DNA of 64,000 nt from CAWDMW01 sp963803575 (GCA_963803575.1 CAWDMW010000002.1:434001-498000), one strand, 5' to 3'. Counted from the stretch's first letter, positions 42,727 to 51,316 are shown. A program made the numbers and translations. The notes: a model not told the origin generated them from the sequence alone.

Positions 42727-45309
42727 ATGCACATTGAGACATACACAGACAGCACTAAGCAACTCATGCAATCCGCGCAGACGGAAGCGTTGAAACGTGA
42801 CCATCAGCGGTTTTTGCCAGAACATATGCTGTATGCCGCACTGCATGGCTCTGATGGTACGATTAAGCAGTTATTTCAGAAAGCTGGCGCTGATACCGGA
42901 CGTATCACGCAATCAGTGGAAGCATTATTGCAAAAGCAACCAGCTGTATCTGGTGGGGGTGCAGGCAGCTTACGGTTAGATCCGGCAATGGCGAAGCTGG
43001 TTGGGAAAGCTGAATCACTGGCGAAACAACAGGGTGACAGCTTTGTGACTTCTGAAATGTTTATGCTGGCCATGATCAGTCTGGAAGAGCTGGAAATATC
43101 TACATTACTTAAAGAAGCAGGCGTGGCGGCACCCAAGCTGAAAGATGCGATCAAGCAAGTGCGTGGTGGGCGTAGCGCGCAATCAGCGAATGCGGAACAG
43201 CAATACCAGGCACTGGAGAAATATACGAAAGATTTTACTGCGCTGGCAGCAGACAATAAGCTCGATCCGGTGATTGGCCGCGATGAAGAAATACGCCGCA
43301 CCATGCAGGTGCTATCTCGGCGTACCAAAAATAATCCCGTGTTAATTGGTGAGCCAGGAGTTGGAAAGACAGCGATTATTGAAGGGTTGGCGCAACGTAT
43401 TTTGCATGAAGATGTACCGGAGAATTTAAAAGGAAAATCATTGCTGGCACTGGATTTAGGCGCACTCATTGCCGGTGCCAAATTTCGCGGTGAGTTTGAA
43501 GAACGTCTTAAAGCAGTGCTGTCAGAACTGAACGCTAAAGAAGGTGAGGTGATTTTGTTCATTGACGAATTGCATACGCTGGTTGGGGCTGGTGCATCTG
43601 AGGGATCCATGGATGCATCGAACTTACTTAAGCCTGCGCTGGCGCGTGGTGAATTGCATTGTGTAGGAGCGACCACGCTGGATGAGTACCGCAAATATAT
43701 CGAAAAAGATGCCGCATTGGCGCGGCGGTTTCAGTCGGTGTTTGTCGCAGAACCTAACGTGGAGGATACGGTGTCTATTCTGCGGGGGCTGAAAGAAAAA
43801 TACGAGGTGCATCACGGTATACGCATTACGGATGGGGCGATTATTGCGGCGGCTACGCTGTCTAACCGCTATATCACAGACCGGTTTCTGCCAGACAAAG
43901 CGATTGATTTGATGGATGAAGCCGCGTCACGGTTGCGTATGGAAGTAGACAGCAAACCTGAGAAACTGGATGAGCTGGATCGCAAGATTATCCAGTTGAA
44001 AATTGAGCAGGCGGCGTTGCAAAAGGAGCAAGACACCGCATCACAGGAGCGGCTGGAGAAATTGCAGGATGAGCTTGCAACGTTAGAGCGTGAATCACTG
44101 GACATGACCGCGCGCTGGCAAGCAGAAAAAGCGAAACTCTCTGATTCCAGCATCATCAAAGAAAAGCTTGAAGATGCCCGCGCGGAGCTGGATAAAGCAC
44201 AACGCCAAGGGGATTTAGCGAAGGCGGGAGAGCTGGCCTATGGTGTGATTCCTGAGTTAGAGAAGCATATTGAGCAGGCAGATGCACGCACAACTCAAGC
44301 GGATGCAACGAGCATGGTGCGTGAGTCGGTGACGGATGAAGATATTGCTTCCATTGTTGCGCGCTGGACGGGCATTCCGGTAGAGAAGATGCTGGAGGGG
44401 GAACGCGACAAATTATTGCGTGTGGAAGATGCATTGCGCCAGCATGTGGTGGGACAGGAAGAAGCATTGCAAGCGGTGGGTAATGCGGTGCGTCGTTCCC
44501 GCGCCGGATTGCAAGACCCTAGCCGTCCGCTGGGATCATTTTTATTTTTAGGCCCCACGGGGGTTGGGAAAACCGAACTGACGAAGGCTCTGGCGCGGTT
44601 TATGTTTGATGATGATGCGGCCATGCTGCGTATTGATATGTCCGAGTATATGGAGAAACATGCTGTCGCCCGTCTGATTGGTGCGCCTCCGGGCTATGTA
44701 GGATATGAGCAGGGAGGAGCGTTAACTGAAGCGGTACGGCGTCGCCCGTATCAGGTGATTTTGTTTGACGAGGTAGAAAAAGCGCACCCGGATGTGTTTA
44801 ATGTGCTGCTGCAAGTGCTGGATGATGGCCGCCTGACCGATTCGCAAGGGCGTACTGTGGATTTTCGCAATACCATTATCGTGCTAACCTCTAACTTAGG
44901 CGCACATCATATGGCGGATTTGCCGGATGGTGCAGATATTGAATCCGTGCGCGATGGCGTGATGGAATCGGTACGTGCAGCGTTTAAGCCAGAATTTATT
45001 AACCGATTGGATGAAATTGTGTTGTTCCATCGTTTGGGCAAAGACCTGATTCGCGACATCACCACCATACAGCTTAAGCAGTTAATGAAACGGCTGGAAG
45101 AACGACACATCACCCTGAATCTGGAAAATGAGGCTTACAGTTGGCTGGCAGAGGCAGGCTACGACCCCGTCTATGGCGCACGCCCACTCAAGCGCGTCAT
45201 TCAAAAACAACTCGAAAACCCCCTCGCCAGCAAAATCCTCTCCGGTGAGTTAAACGACGGCGCCACCATAACGGTCAGCGCCGATCAGGATGGGTTGTTG
45301 TTTGGGTAG
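42727..45309 (+). CDS. clpB: ATP-dependent disaggregase ClpB
   Basis: 860 residues with an N-terminal Clp domain (residues 1-145), AAA+ module 1 with Walker A GEPGVGKTA, a coiled-coil middle domain around 400-525 that marks ClpB rather than ClpA/C, and AAA+ module 2 with GPTGVGKTE and FDEVEKAHPDVFN. ClpB threads aggregated proteins with DnaK and restores them after heat stress. A weak heat-shock-like promoter lies 35 bases upstream. ATG 42727 is preceded by AAAGGT. Single gene. Confidence 0.98.
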   Translation: MHIETYTDSTKQLMQSAQTEALKRDHQRFLPEHMLYAALHGSDGTIKQLFQKAGADTGRITQSVEALLQKQPAVSGGGAGSLRLDPAMAKLVGKAESLAKQQGDSFVTSEMFMLAMISLEELEISTLLKEAGVAAPKLKDAIKQVRGGRSAQSANAEQQYQALEKYTKDFTALAADNKLDPVIGRDEEIRRTMQVLSRRTKNNPVLIGEPGVGKTAIIEGLAQRILHEDVPENLKGKSLLALDLGALIAGAKFRGEFEERLKAVLSELNAKEGEVILFIDELHTLVGAGASEGSMDASNLLKPALARGELHCVGATTLDEYRKYIEKDAALARRFQSVFVAEPNVEDTVSILRGLKEKYEVHHGIRITDGAIIAAATLSNRYITDRFLPDKAIDLMDEAASRLRMEVDSKPEKLDELDRKIIQLKIEQAALQKEQDTASQERLEKLQDELATLERESLDMTARWQAEKAKLSDSSIIKEKLEDARAELDKAQRQGDLAKAGELAYGVIPELEKHIEQADARTTQADATSMVRESVTDEDIASIVARWTGIPVEKMLEGERDKLLRVEDALRQHVVGQEEALQAVGNAVRRSRAGLQDPSRPLGSFLFLGPTGVGKTELTKALARFMFDDDAAMLRIDMSEYMEKHAVARLIGAPPGYVGYEQGGALTEAVRRRPYQVILFDEVEKAHPDVFNVLLQVLDDGRLTDSQGRTVDFRNTIIVLTSNLGAHHMADLPDGADIESVRDGVMESVRAAFKPEFINRLDEIVLFHRLGKDLIRDITTIQLKQLMKRLEERHITLNLENEAYSWLAEAGYDPVYGARPLKRVIQKQLENPLASKILSGELNDGATITVSADQDGLLFG

Positions 45310-45353
45310 TTAAACTTCAATATAAAAATGCATCTGTCACATCATATTATAGT

Positions 45354-45368
45354 TGAGAATGATTCTCA
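45354..45368 (+). promoter_or_regulatory. Fur box-like 7-1-7 palindrome
   Basis: TGAGAAT, one base, ATTCTCA: a perfect 7-1-7 palindrome one position per arm from the classical Fur core (TGATAAT-N-ATTATCA), and a form common in Pseudomonas Fur sites. It ends 21 bases before the next gene, in the expected operator position, which suggests iron repression of that gene. Confidence 0.7.
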
Positions 45369-45389
45369 TATTTGGTATGTTATTTCACT

Positions 45390-46202
45390 ATGCCGGATAC
45401 TGCACTATATACTCCGCAGCCGCACACTGAAGCTCAACAAGGCTGGTTGAACAACTTTATTTATGTGTTGACGCATGCTATTACCTGTGCTCTGACAGAT
45501 CCTCTAACCGGGCCAGCGGCAGAATGGGCAGAGCATCATATTGAGCTTTCCTGTAATCGTCAAAACGGGCTATCCTTTTCGGTAAACCCGTTTCTAGAAG
45601 TAGCAGAAGAAGACAGCACGCTTAAAGAATGGGTGATTGCCGAGATTATTGCTGATTTTGCATCTGTTCCTGCTACGGTGGCCATCTCTCAAGCTTCACC
45701 GGAACTAATGGACAAACTGCGCATGCTGATAGTACAGAATTTTGGAGATATGTACGAAGCATCGGCTGAAAAAGCGGCAGACGAATGGGCAAAGAACAAT
45801 GGGATAACAGTGGGTGGCTCAGAGCATACAGCCTACAAGCTGGAGCATTATCACAAAGAAACGTCACTTGCGCCCGGGGCATTGATTTGGTCTGCGCTTT
45901 CTGTCGCTACCAATATTGCTATCCAAAAATACGCATTACCGTATGTAACGCATGGTGAATATGGGAACGATAAACCCATACCAACACTTGCCATGTCCAA
46001 CATATTTGGCACTGCAATTACCGGACTAATTGCCAACGGCATGCGGTTGGCTGTACCACATACAATAAACCGTGCGGAAAACGTTATTAGTACCTCGGTA
46101 GAAAAGCACGTTGCTGAACCAGTTACACGCATCTTAGGTTCAATTATTGGAAAAAAACACGAGAAATTGGAAAATAGCCAATATCTGGCAGCTAGCTTCT
46201 AG
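45390..46202 (+). CDS. Hypothetical protein behind a Fur box
   Basis: About 270 residues from ATG 45390. It begins with a polar stretch, then contains Ala-rich amphipathic helices (ALTDPLTGPAAEWAEHHIEL, AEIIADFASVPATVAISQ) and one or two weakly hydrophobic segments near 175-220 (LIWSALSVATNIAIQK, IFGTAITGLIANGMRL). No signal peptide and no family recognised. The Fur-box palindrome directly upstream suggests an iron-linked role. The porin-like gene at 46255 converges with it. Confidence 0.6.
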   Translation: MPDTALYTPQPHTEAQQGWLNNFIYVLTHAITCALTDPLTGPAAEWAEHHIELSCNRQNGLSFSVNPFLEVAEEDSTLKEWVIAEIIADFASVPATVAISQASPELMDKLRMLIVQNFGDMYEASAEKAADEWAKNNGITVGGSEHTAYKLEHYHKETSLAPGALIWSALSVATNIAIQKYALPYVTHGEYGNDKPIPTLAMSNIFGTAITGLIANGMRLAVPHTINRAENVISTSVEKHVAEPVTRILGSIIGKKHEKLENSQYLAASF

Positions 46203-46254
46203 TGAATAAATAAACAAGAGACCTACTACGCAGTAGCTCTATTCATTATAGTAT

Positions 46255-47604
46255 CTAAAACCAAATCCGCCCGCCCAGAATCAGGCTGTGGGTTTCGACG
46301 TCGGCGTCGCTGGTGCGTCTGATGTTGATGAGGGGGGCGAAGCCTTTATTATAGACATATTCTGCACCTAACCACCAATGCTCACCGCCCTGCCAGCGAT
46401 AACCCAGCACGTGTTGATCCATCCGCTCAAACTCGGTGCCATCCTCGCCAAAGGTGGCGCGTGATAACGTCAGGCTGGCTTCTGCGGGGCGTGCAAGCAA
46501 GGTGTGGCGGTACATGTTTTGCCAAGTCACAGTGGATACGCGGTGGCCGCTGGCTGGCCAGACATCTTCGGTGGTAGTATACTCTGCCATGCTCATCCAT
46601 GCGCCGTAAGATAACTCTCCATACATATCCCATGCGGCGTTGCGTTCATTGACGGTGATGGGTGCGCCTACCAGATCGCGGCGTGTGTGATGGGTGAAGT
46701 CATCCCCGTAAATGGTGGAATGCAGATACCCCGCGCCAAGCGTGAAGCTATCTTCTTGTGAGAAATGCGATATATCGCTTAAATCAAACCGGTAGCTGGT
46801 ATTCACCGCGAAATTCCCAAACGCGCCTGTATCGTTGTGCGAATTGCTGGCGACACGGAATTGCCGCTCTCCGCTCATGCCGGTCACCACCACATCCAGT
46901 GCGCCGTCATAATATCCGACACCATAGACCGGATCATCGCTTTCAGTGCGGAAGCCATGGCTGTTGGTGGTTTCGGTGAATGGGTTATAGGTTCCCATAT
47001 GCCCGAAATCGACAATCTTTCGGCCATAAAAGGCATAAAACGGGGTGACATCCAGATTACCAAGTGTCACGAATGCCTGATCCATCCGTGTGTTGGGTTC
47101 ATGCGGGTAGGCTAGTTCATCATATTGCAGCATTGCATATCCGGTTACCCAGTCACCCAGTGTGACGGTGGTGCCAAGGCGGGCATATTCCAAAATGGTG
47201 TCATGGCCGGAGCCGTCTGTGTCATGCTGATTGGGAAAGCGGGACAGAATCCCGAACTTGCCATCCGTATTCGTATATTCCCGCATGGCGAACCCTGCGG
47301 CTGAACCACTAATGACTAACTGGTTAGGCGACAGCATACCCGCCTCACGTGCCTGCAACAGGAAGCGCGCTGTACTGGTGGGGTCACGGCGTTGCTCTAA
47401 GATACGAGCGGAATAATCGCGGTTAATGCCAATGGGAATGCGGTCATCAGGCAAATAAGTTGGGCTGCCGGGAAGTTGCGCTGTAGGAACATCCCGCACG
47501 CCATATGGGGCGGTGGCGTCTTGCGCATGGGCGGAATATGCGCCAAGGGATAGGGAAAGTAGGGTAAGGAAGGTGGTATGGGTGAGAAAAGAAGTCTTAA
47601 GCAT
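46255..47604 (-). CDS. Outer-membrane beta-barrel protein, possibly LbtU-like
   Basis: About 449 residues from ATG 47604. Signal peptide ending AYSAHA, then a soluble region of about 100 residues, and then a series of alternating hydrophobic beta strands (TVTLGDWVTGYAMLQYD, FTLGAGYLHSTIYGD) ending in an aromatic C-terminus (GGRIWF), the mark of outer-membrane barrels. The strand with FYAFYGRKIVDFGHM and TTNSHGFRTESDDPVYGVGYYDG recalls the LbtU siderophore-porin family, but I cannot confirm that. If right, it would link to the nearby Fur box. Confidence 0.7.
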   Translation of the reverse strand: MLKTSFLTHTTFLTLLSLSLGAYSAHAQDATAPYGVRDVPTAQLPGSPTYLPDDRIPIGINRDYSARILEQRRDPTSTARFLLQAREAGMLSPNQLVISGSAAGFAMREYTNTDGKFGILSRFPNQHDTDGSGHDTILEYARLGTTVTLGDWVTGYAMLQYDELAYPHEPNTRMDQAFVTLGNLDVTPFYAFYGRKIVDFGHMGTYNPFTETTNSHGFRTESDDPVYGVGYYDGALDVVVTGMSGERQFRVASNSHNDTGAFGNFAVNTSYRFDLSDISHFSQEDSFTLGAGYLHSTIYGDDFTHHTRRDLVGAPITVNERNAAWDMYGELSYGAWMSMAEYTTTEDVWPASGHRVSTVTWQNMYRHTLLARPAEASLTLSRATFGEDGTEFERMDQHVLGYRWQGGEHWWLGAEYVYNKGFAPLINIRRTSDADVETHSLILGGRIWF

Positions 47605-47638
47605 AGCGTAATGTGACAAGTACCGATGAAATTATAAA

Positions 47639-47685
47639 ATTAACCTATAATCTCGTTATATCATATTTTATTATTGTAGGTTAAT
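47639..47685. repeat. Paired inverted repeat between divergent genes
   Basis: Arms 47639-47651 and 47673-47685 match in 12 of 13 positions (ATTAACCTA core) with 21 bases between. They lie between the divergent starts of the barrel protein and the small membrane protein, in the expected operator region. A similar dyad is found at 26758-26799 before hslU. Confidence 0.5.
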
Positions 47686-47763
47686 AGAAAAAATATGAAA
47701 TAAATGTGACGGTACGCTGCTATAGTTGCGCTGGTGTATGTAGGGGGGTATGATGGAGGTATT

Positions 47764-48132
47764 ATGAGTACAGATACGCCAAAAGATGATGAAACGGTTT
47801 TAGGGCTGCGTAAAGATATATTGCCAACTTCTGCTGGCGTAGGGGTAGTGTTTGCTACAGGTATCGCAGCTGCAACAATGAGCCATATTGCAAAGCATCA
47901 GCTTGATAGTCCAAGGCTAGCAGAATTTATCGACACAGCCACTAATTCAATTGATTTTCCAGGAATGGGTATGTCATGTGGGTTTAGTTGGGGAGGTGTG
48001 GTATTGGGAGCGATTATGGGTACTACAACTTACTGTGTGCTAGATAAGCTAGTGAAGCCACTATCTTTCCAAGAAAAGATTATAAAAGAAAAAAGGGAGC
48101 CTCATATTGAAGGCTCCCGCGGATTAGGTTGA
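47764..48132 (+). CDS. Hypothetical membrane protein, 122 aa
   Basis: GGAGG sits 5 bases before ATG 47764, the best binding site in this part. Two hydrophobic Gly/Ala-rich segments (SAGVGVVFATGIAAATMSHIA, MSCGFSWGGVVLGAIMGTTTYCVL) suggest two membrane passes. No family recognised. Its last 38 bases contain the terminator hairpin of the convergent gene at 48140, so the two 3' ends are interlocked. Confidence 0.6.
   Translation: MSTDTPKDDETVLGLRKDILPTSAGVGVVFATGIAAATMSHIAKHQLDSPRLAEFIDTATNSIDFPGMGMSCGFSWGGVVLGAIMGTTTYCVLDKLVKPLSFQEKIIKEKREPHIEGSRGLG
48095..48118 (-). terminator. Terminator of the EcsC-like gene, inside the opposite gene
   Basis: 8-bp perfect stem GGGAGCCT/AGGCTCCC with an 8-base loop; on minus it is followed by TTTTTTCTTTT. 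It lies inside the coding end of the plus-strand gene at 47764, so the gene carries antisense terminator sequence. Confidence 0.8.
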
Positions 48133-48139
48133 TAGCTAG

Positions 48140-48826
48140 TTAGCTATCAGGATTTGTGTCCTCCTCTAATAATCCAAAGAATTTGTCATGGTAGTACTTC
48201 TCAGTAGCATCCATTACCTCACCCATGAAAATGCGATTAACCAATGCATTTGCACCGGATCCGGCAACTGGTACTAAACTGCTAAATTTGGAGCCAAGTT
48301 TGATACCAACTTTTTCGGAAAACTTCAGAAGAAATTTCGCGCCAAATTTGGTGGAAGCTTTAACGGACACTTTTTGTACAGATTTTTTGGAAAACCGTCT
48401 TTCCATGTTCATCTTTTTCCCTTCTGGCTTGCCCACTAATTCAGGCATACCAACCCAGTAGGCAACAATATTGGCAAAGTCGCTATTGTCCACCTCTCTC
48501 CAGCTGTAGCCGTACTCTTGGGCAATGATACACCCTATGCCAATAGACGTTTTTACCCAGCCATCAACTATAGCTACCACGTCAATTGCTAGGCCAAAAA
48601 CGGAGAGAAGGCTTAAAATGCCCCCGGAAGTTGTAGTGGCAACATTTGCAGTGGTTTTCCACTTTTGAAGGTTTCGCTCAATCTGGATAGTTCGGCGATC
48701 AATTTTCTCAATATCAAATCTGGCTTCAACTTGAGAATACCAGATCATTGTCTTAAAGAGTCGGTCGCTGAATTTCTTGACAACTCCAGAAATAACGTAG
48801 TCATTGTCGTTGAAAAAATCGGACAT
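48140..48826 (-). CDS. EcsC-like protein, doubtful start
   Basis: 228 residues. The middle TTSGGILSLLSVFGLAIDVVAIVDG and IIAQEYGYS, and the C-terminal LGSKFSSLVPVAGSGANALVNR with ATEKYY, match the pattern of EcsC-family proteins, whose function is poorly known. A Lys/Phe-rich stretch (KFGAKFLLKFSEKVGIKLGSKF) is unusual. ATG 48826 has no ribosome binding site and lies 6 bases after a hairpin with T-run (48832-48854), so start or expression is odd; Met 27 is the next option. Confidence 0.6.
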   Translation of the reverse strand: MSDFFNDNDYVISGVVKKFSDRLFKTMIWYSQVEARFDIEKIDRRTIQIERNLQKWKTTANVATTTSGGILSLLSVFGLAIDVVAIVDGWVKTSIGIGCIIAQEYGYSWREVDNSDFANIVAYWVGMPELVGKPEGKKMNMERRFSKKSVQKVSVKASTKFGAKFLLKFSEKVGIKLGSKFSSLVPVAGSGANALVNRIFMGEVMDATEKYYHDKFFGLLEEDTNPDS

Positions 48827-48831
48827 AATCT

Positions 48832-48854
48832 AAAAAACGGTACATAGGTACCGT
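48832..48854 (-). terminator. Terminator-like hairpin abutting a start codon
   Basis: ACGGTAC (48837-48843) pairs with GTACCGT (48848-48854), loop of 4, and six Ts follow on minus at 48832-48837. The T-run ends 6 bases before the ATG of the EcsC-like gene. A leader attenuator or the end of a short upstream RNA. Confidence 0.65.
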
Positions 48855-49033
48855 GAGGAAAGTACAGGTATTTCTACCGAAATGGCTTAACGCCAGAGTA
48901 ACGGTGGCTCTGGCTATGCAGACCACTCAGGCTCCTGAAATGATACAATCGTATAACAACAAGAACGAAATTCACCTGCATAATTAAGGCATCATATACT
49001 GAGTATCAACGAATTTATGTAAATAATTTCTTC
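48855..49033. other. Structured gene-free region upstream of the EcsC-like gene
   Basis: No convincing coding frame. On minus it can form GCCAGAG/CTCTGGC (near 48891-48914) and a small ATTTC/GAAAT hairpin before the terminator-like hairpin at 48832-48854. No tRNA or known riboswitch recognised; no convincing minus promoter. Confidence 0.4.
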
Positions 49034-49063
49034 TTGACACATGTGCGGGTAAGGAAATAGATA
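49034..49063 (+). promoter_or_regulatory. Sigma-70-type promoter
   Basis: TTGACA at 49034-49039 and TAGATA at 49058-49063, 18 bases apart. It points at the gene starting at 49163, leaving a leader of about 90 bases. Confidence 0.55.
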
Positions 49064-49162
49064 AAATCCTTATTTTGTTTATAGCCATTCGATGCAGATT
49101 GTGTGTTTTTTGATGACAGTGTTGTTTTGCTTGGGCAGAAATGTTGTTTCGCCGTTAACGCT

Positions 49163-49507
49163 ATGACTAAGTTTTTAGGGTCTGATTCATCTGATGATCG
49201 CAAAAAGAAAGAGGCGGCTGACGTTAAAGCCCTTTTAAAATTACTGGGAGAGGATGAGAGCAAGTTTGATGTATTATATGATGTTGCTTTGGAGCTAATT
49301 GAAGAATCAAAGCAAAGCAGTTCTGATACGGATTACTGTCAGGATAAGAGTATTCACAGCGAATTATCAATTGAGGATGATTTGATAGATACGTTTGAAG
49401 TGGCTGGCGATCATGTGCATAGCCCTTTCGGTAGTCCTTTTGGCAGCCCGTTCGACAGTCCTTTCGATAGTCATCATGATAGCCATGATATGGATCATTA
49501 TGACTAA
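49163..49507 (+). CDS. Acidic protein with SPFGSPF repeat tail
   Basis: 114 residues from ATG 49163. A soluble acidic body (ADVKALLKLLGEDESKFDVLYD, then Asp/Ser-rich) ends in six four-residue repeats (SPFG, SPFG, SPFD, SPFD, SHHD, SHDM) and DHYD. The His/Asp-rich end could bind metal, which is inference. No signal peptide, no family recognised. Good promoter (49034-49063) upstream and hairpin with T-run downstream support a real transcript. Confidence 0.55.
   Translation: MTKFLGSDSSDDRKKKEAADVKALLKLLGEDESKFDVLYDVALELIEESKQSSSDTDYCQDKSIHSELSIEDDLIDTFEVAGDHVHSPFGSPFGSPFDSPFDSHHDSHDMDHYD
49421..49492 (+). repeat. Six 12-bp coding repeats
   Basis: Units of 12 bases from 49421 on, the first four close (AGYCC-TTYGR-type), the last two diverged. 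Each encodes Ser-Pro-Phe-Gly/Asp or Ser-His-x-Asp. Confidence 0.8.
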
Positions 49508-49521
49508 TTAACCCTCCTGCG

Positions 49522-49552
49522 CAGGTTCGATTATTGGAGCCTGTTTTTTTTA
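49522..49552 (+). terminator. Terminator after SPF-repeat gene
   Basis: AGGTTC pairs with GAGCCT (one G-U pair) across an 8-base loop and seven Ts follow. Also preceded by CCTGCGCAGG, a short palindrome. Confidence 0.65.
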
Positions 49553-49586
49553 TCCGCATCCTTAACATAATATAGGAAAATATCTG

Positions 49587-49946
49587 ATGTTCCCTTTACC
49601 CTTACCCCTCGTTACTTATGTGGCTATGCAATTGCTTTGTACGTCTCATGGCTATCAATGTGCGGTTGACTCGTCAACGGAGCACGGGCGGCGTTCCAGC
49701 ATAATTGCCTTGCGTGAAACTGCGTCCGATAAGCAATTAATGATGCCGCCGGAGTGGCATACGAGCAGTCTGGTGGATATGGCCATAAACGAAGTAGATT
49801 ACCGTGATGGTGTATGTGACCAGCAGGTGATGATACGTACTGGTTTGGGGTTAATGGAGTTTGGGCGTTTCATGGATAATGATTGCGACACAGACAACGA
49901 CACAGCCATTTCCATTGATCTGTTGAAGTTCGTAGGGCTGCGTTAA
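49587..49946 (+). CDS. Hypothetical protein, 119 aa
   Basis: AGGAAA before ATG 49587. The first 20 residues (MFPLPLPLVTYVAMQLLCTS) are hydrophobic but a weak signal peptide. The rest is soluble with Asp-rich stretches near the end (DNDCDTDNDTAISI) and four cysteines. No family recognised. It precedes the aminotransferase gene by about 105 bases on the same strand. Confidence 0.5.
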   Translation: MFPLPLPLVTYVAMQLLCTSHGYQCAVDSSTEHGRRSSIIALRETASDKQLMMPPEWHTSSLVDMAINEVDYRDGVCDQQVMIRTGLGLMEFGRFMDNDCDTDNDTAISIDLLKFVGLR

Positions 49947-50051
49947 TTCTTCATTAGGATGTCTACGTGTGTGAGGGGATAGCGGTTGTATCCTGTGTGA
50001 ATCGTGGTAATGATAGAGGCATTACTAACGTATCCTAAAGGAATAACCGAA

Positions 50052-51257
50052 ATGTCTGAACTTATTGCCCGCCGTCTGGCCTCTGTTGAACCCTCTGTCA
50101 CCATGGCAGTAACGGCCAAAGCCGCCGAATTGCGTGCCGCCGGAAAAAATGTGATTGGTCTGGGGGCGGGGGAGCCGGATTTTGATACGCCTGATCCTAT
50201 CAAGCAAGCCGCTATTGAGGCTATTCATGCCGGAAAAACCAAATATACGCCGGTGGGTGGTACGCCAGAGCTGAAAGATGCCATCATTGCGAAGTTCCAG
50301 CGTGATAATGAGTTACATTTTGCTCGCAACCAGATTGTGGTGGGGTGTGGTGCCAAGCAGGTGATTTTTAACGCCATTCTGGCCACGGTCAATGCAGGGG
50401 ATGAAGTGATTATCCCTACCCCTTACTGGGTGTCTTACCCTGATATGGTTAGAGTCGCTGAAGGCACGCCCGTGATTGTGGAATGTGGCCGCGATGTCGG
50501 CCTGAAACTAACGCCGGACGCGCTGGAGGCTTCTATCACCGACAAAACGAAATGGCTCATCTTTAATTCTCCGTCTAATCCGAGTGGCATGGCTTATACG
50601 CGAGATGAAATAGCTGCCCTTGGTGACGTGCTGAAGCGTCACAAGCATGTAAACATTATTGCTGACGATATATACGAATATCTGGTCTATGATGGGTTCA
50701 CGTTCTACACACTTGCGCAAACAGTGGCGGAGATTGCAGATCGCGTATTGACGGTAAATGGGGTGTCTAAAGCGTATTCCATGACAGGCTGGCGTATCGG
50801 GTATGCAGGGGGGAGTGCTAAGCTGATTAAAGCCATATGCGATACGCAATCGCATTCCACCTCGAATCCTTGCTCCATTTCTCAGGCTGCTGCCGTGGCG
50901 GCATTAAACGGGGATCACGGGTTTTTGTCTGACTGGAAGGCTGCGTTCGTGGCACGGCGCAATCAGGTACTGGAAGCGTTAAACACGATTGACGGGATAC
51001 GATGTGACGTGCCGGTTGGTGCGTTTTATCTGTTTCCTGACTGTTCCGCCTTATTTGGCCGCATAACACCTGCAGGAGGAGCATTGACAGATTCCGTAGG
51101 GTTTTGTGAGTATTTGCTGGAGGAAGCGTTGGTAGCAGCTGTGCCGGGCAGCGGGTTTGGGAGTGAGGGGTATTTCCGTATCTCTTACGCGACGTCAGAG
51201 GCAGCATTGCAGGAAGCCTGCAAACGAATAGCGGCTGCAATAGCAAAGCTTCATTAA
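50052..51257 (+). CDS. aspC: Class I aminotransferase, aspartate-type
   Basis: 401 residues from ATG 50052, with AAAGGA upstream. Fold-type I PLP enzyme: GAGEPDFDTPDPIKQAA, GCGAKQVIFNAI, FNSPSNPSGMAYT, the PLP lysine in NGVSKAYSMTGWRIGY, and the C-terminal substrate Arg region YFRISYATSE. It is of the subgroup Ib aspartate/prephenate aminotransferases common in alphaproteobacteria, so it may also make arogenate. The 23S rRNA promoter starts 60 bases after the stop. Confidence 0.92.
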   Translation: MSELIARRLASVEPSVTMAVTAKAAELRAAGKNVIGLGAGEPDFDTPDPIKQAAIEAIHAGKTKYTPVGGTPELKDAIIAKFQRDNELHFARNQIVVGCGAKQVIFNAILATVNAGDEVIIPTPYWVSYPDMVRVAEGTPVIVECGRDVGLKLTPDALEASITDKTKWLIFNSPSNPSGMAYTRDEIAALGDVLKRHKHVNIIADDIYEYLVYDGFTFYTLAQTVAEIADRVLTVNGVSKAYSMTGWRIGYAGGSAKLIKAICDTQSHSTSNPCSISQAAAVAALNGDHGFLSDWKAAFVARRNQVLEALNTIDGIRCDVPVGAFYLFPDCSALFGRITPAGGALTDSVGFCEYLLEEALVAAVPGSGFGSEGYFRISYATSEAALQEACKRIAAAIAKLH

Positions 51258-51316
51258 AAGTTTTTCTTGTTTTTTAGACGGTTACCAGAAAAATGTTGAA
51301 AAAGTGAAAAAAGTCG

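Noticed and set aside
42876..44624. Long frames opposite clpB
   Set aside because: Ser/Asn-rich shadows of conserved clpB codons, with no family resemblance.
46218..46240. Hairpin between the 45390 and 46255 genes as a terminator
   Set aside because: A 9-bp stem with one mismatch exists, but the T-run is poor on both sides, so I do not list it as a supported terminator.
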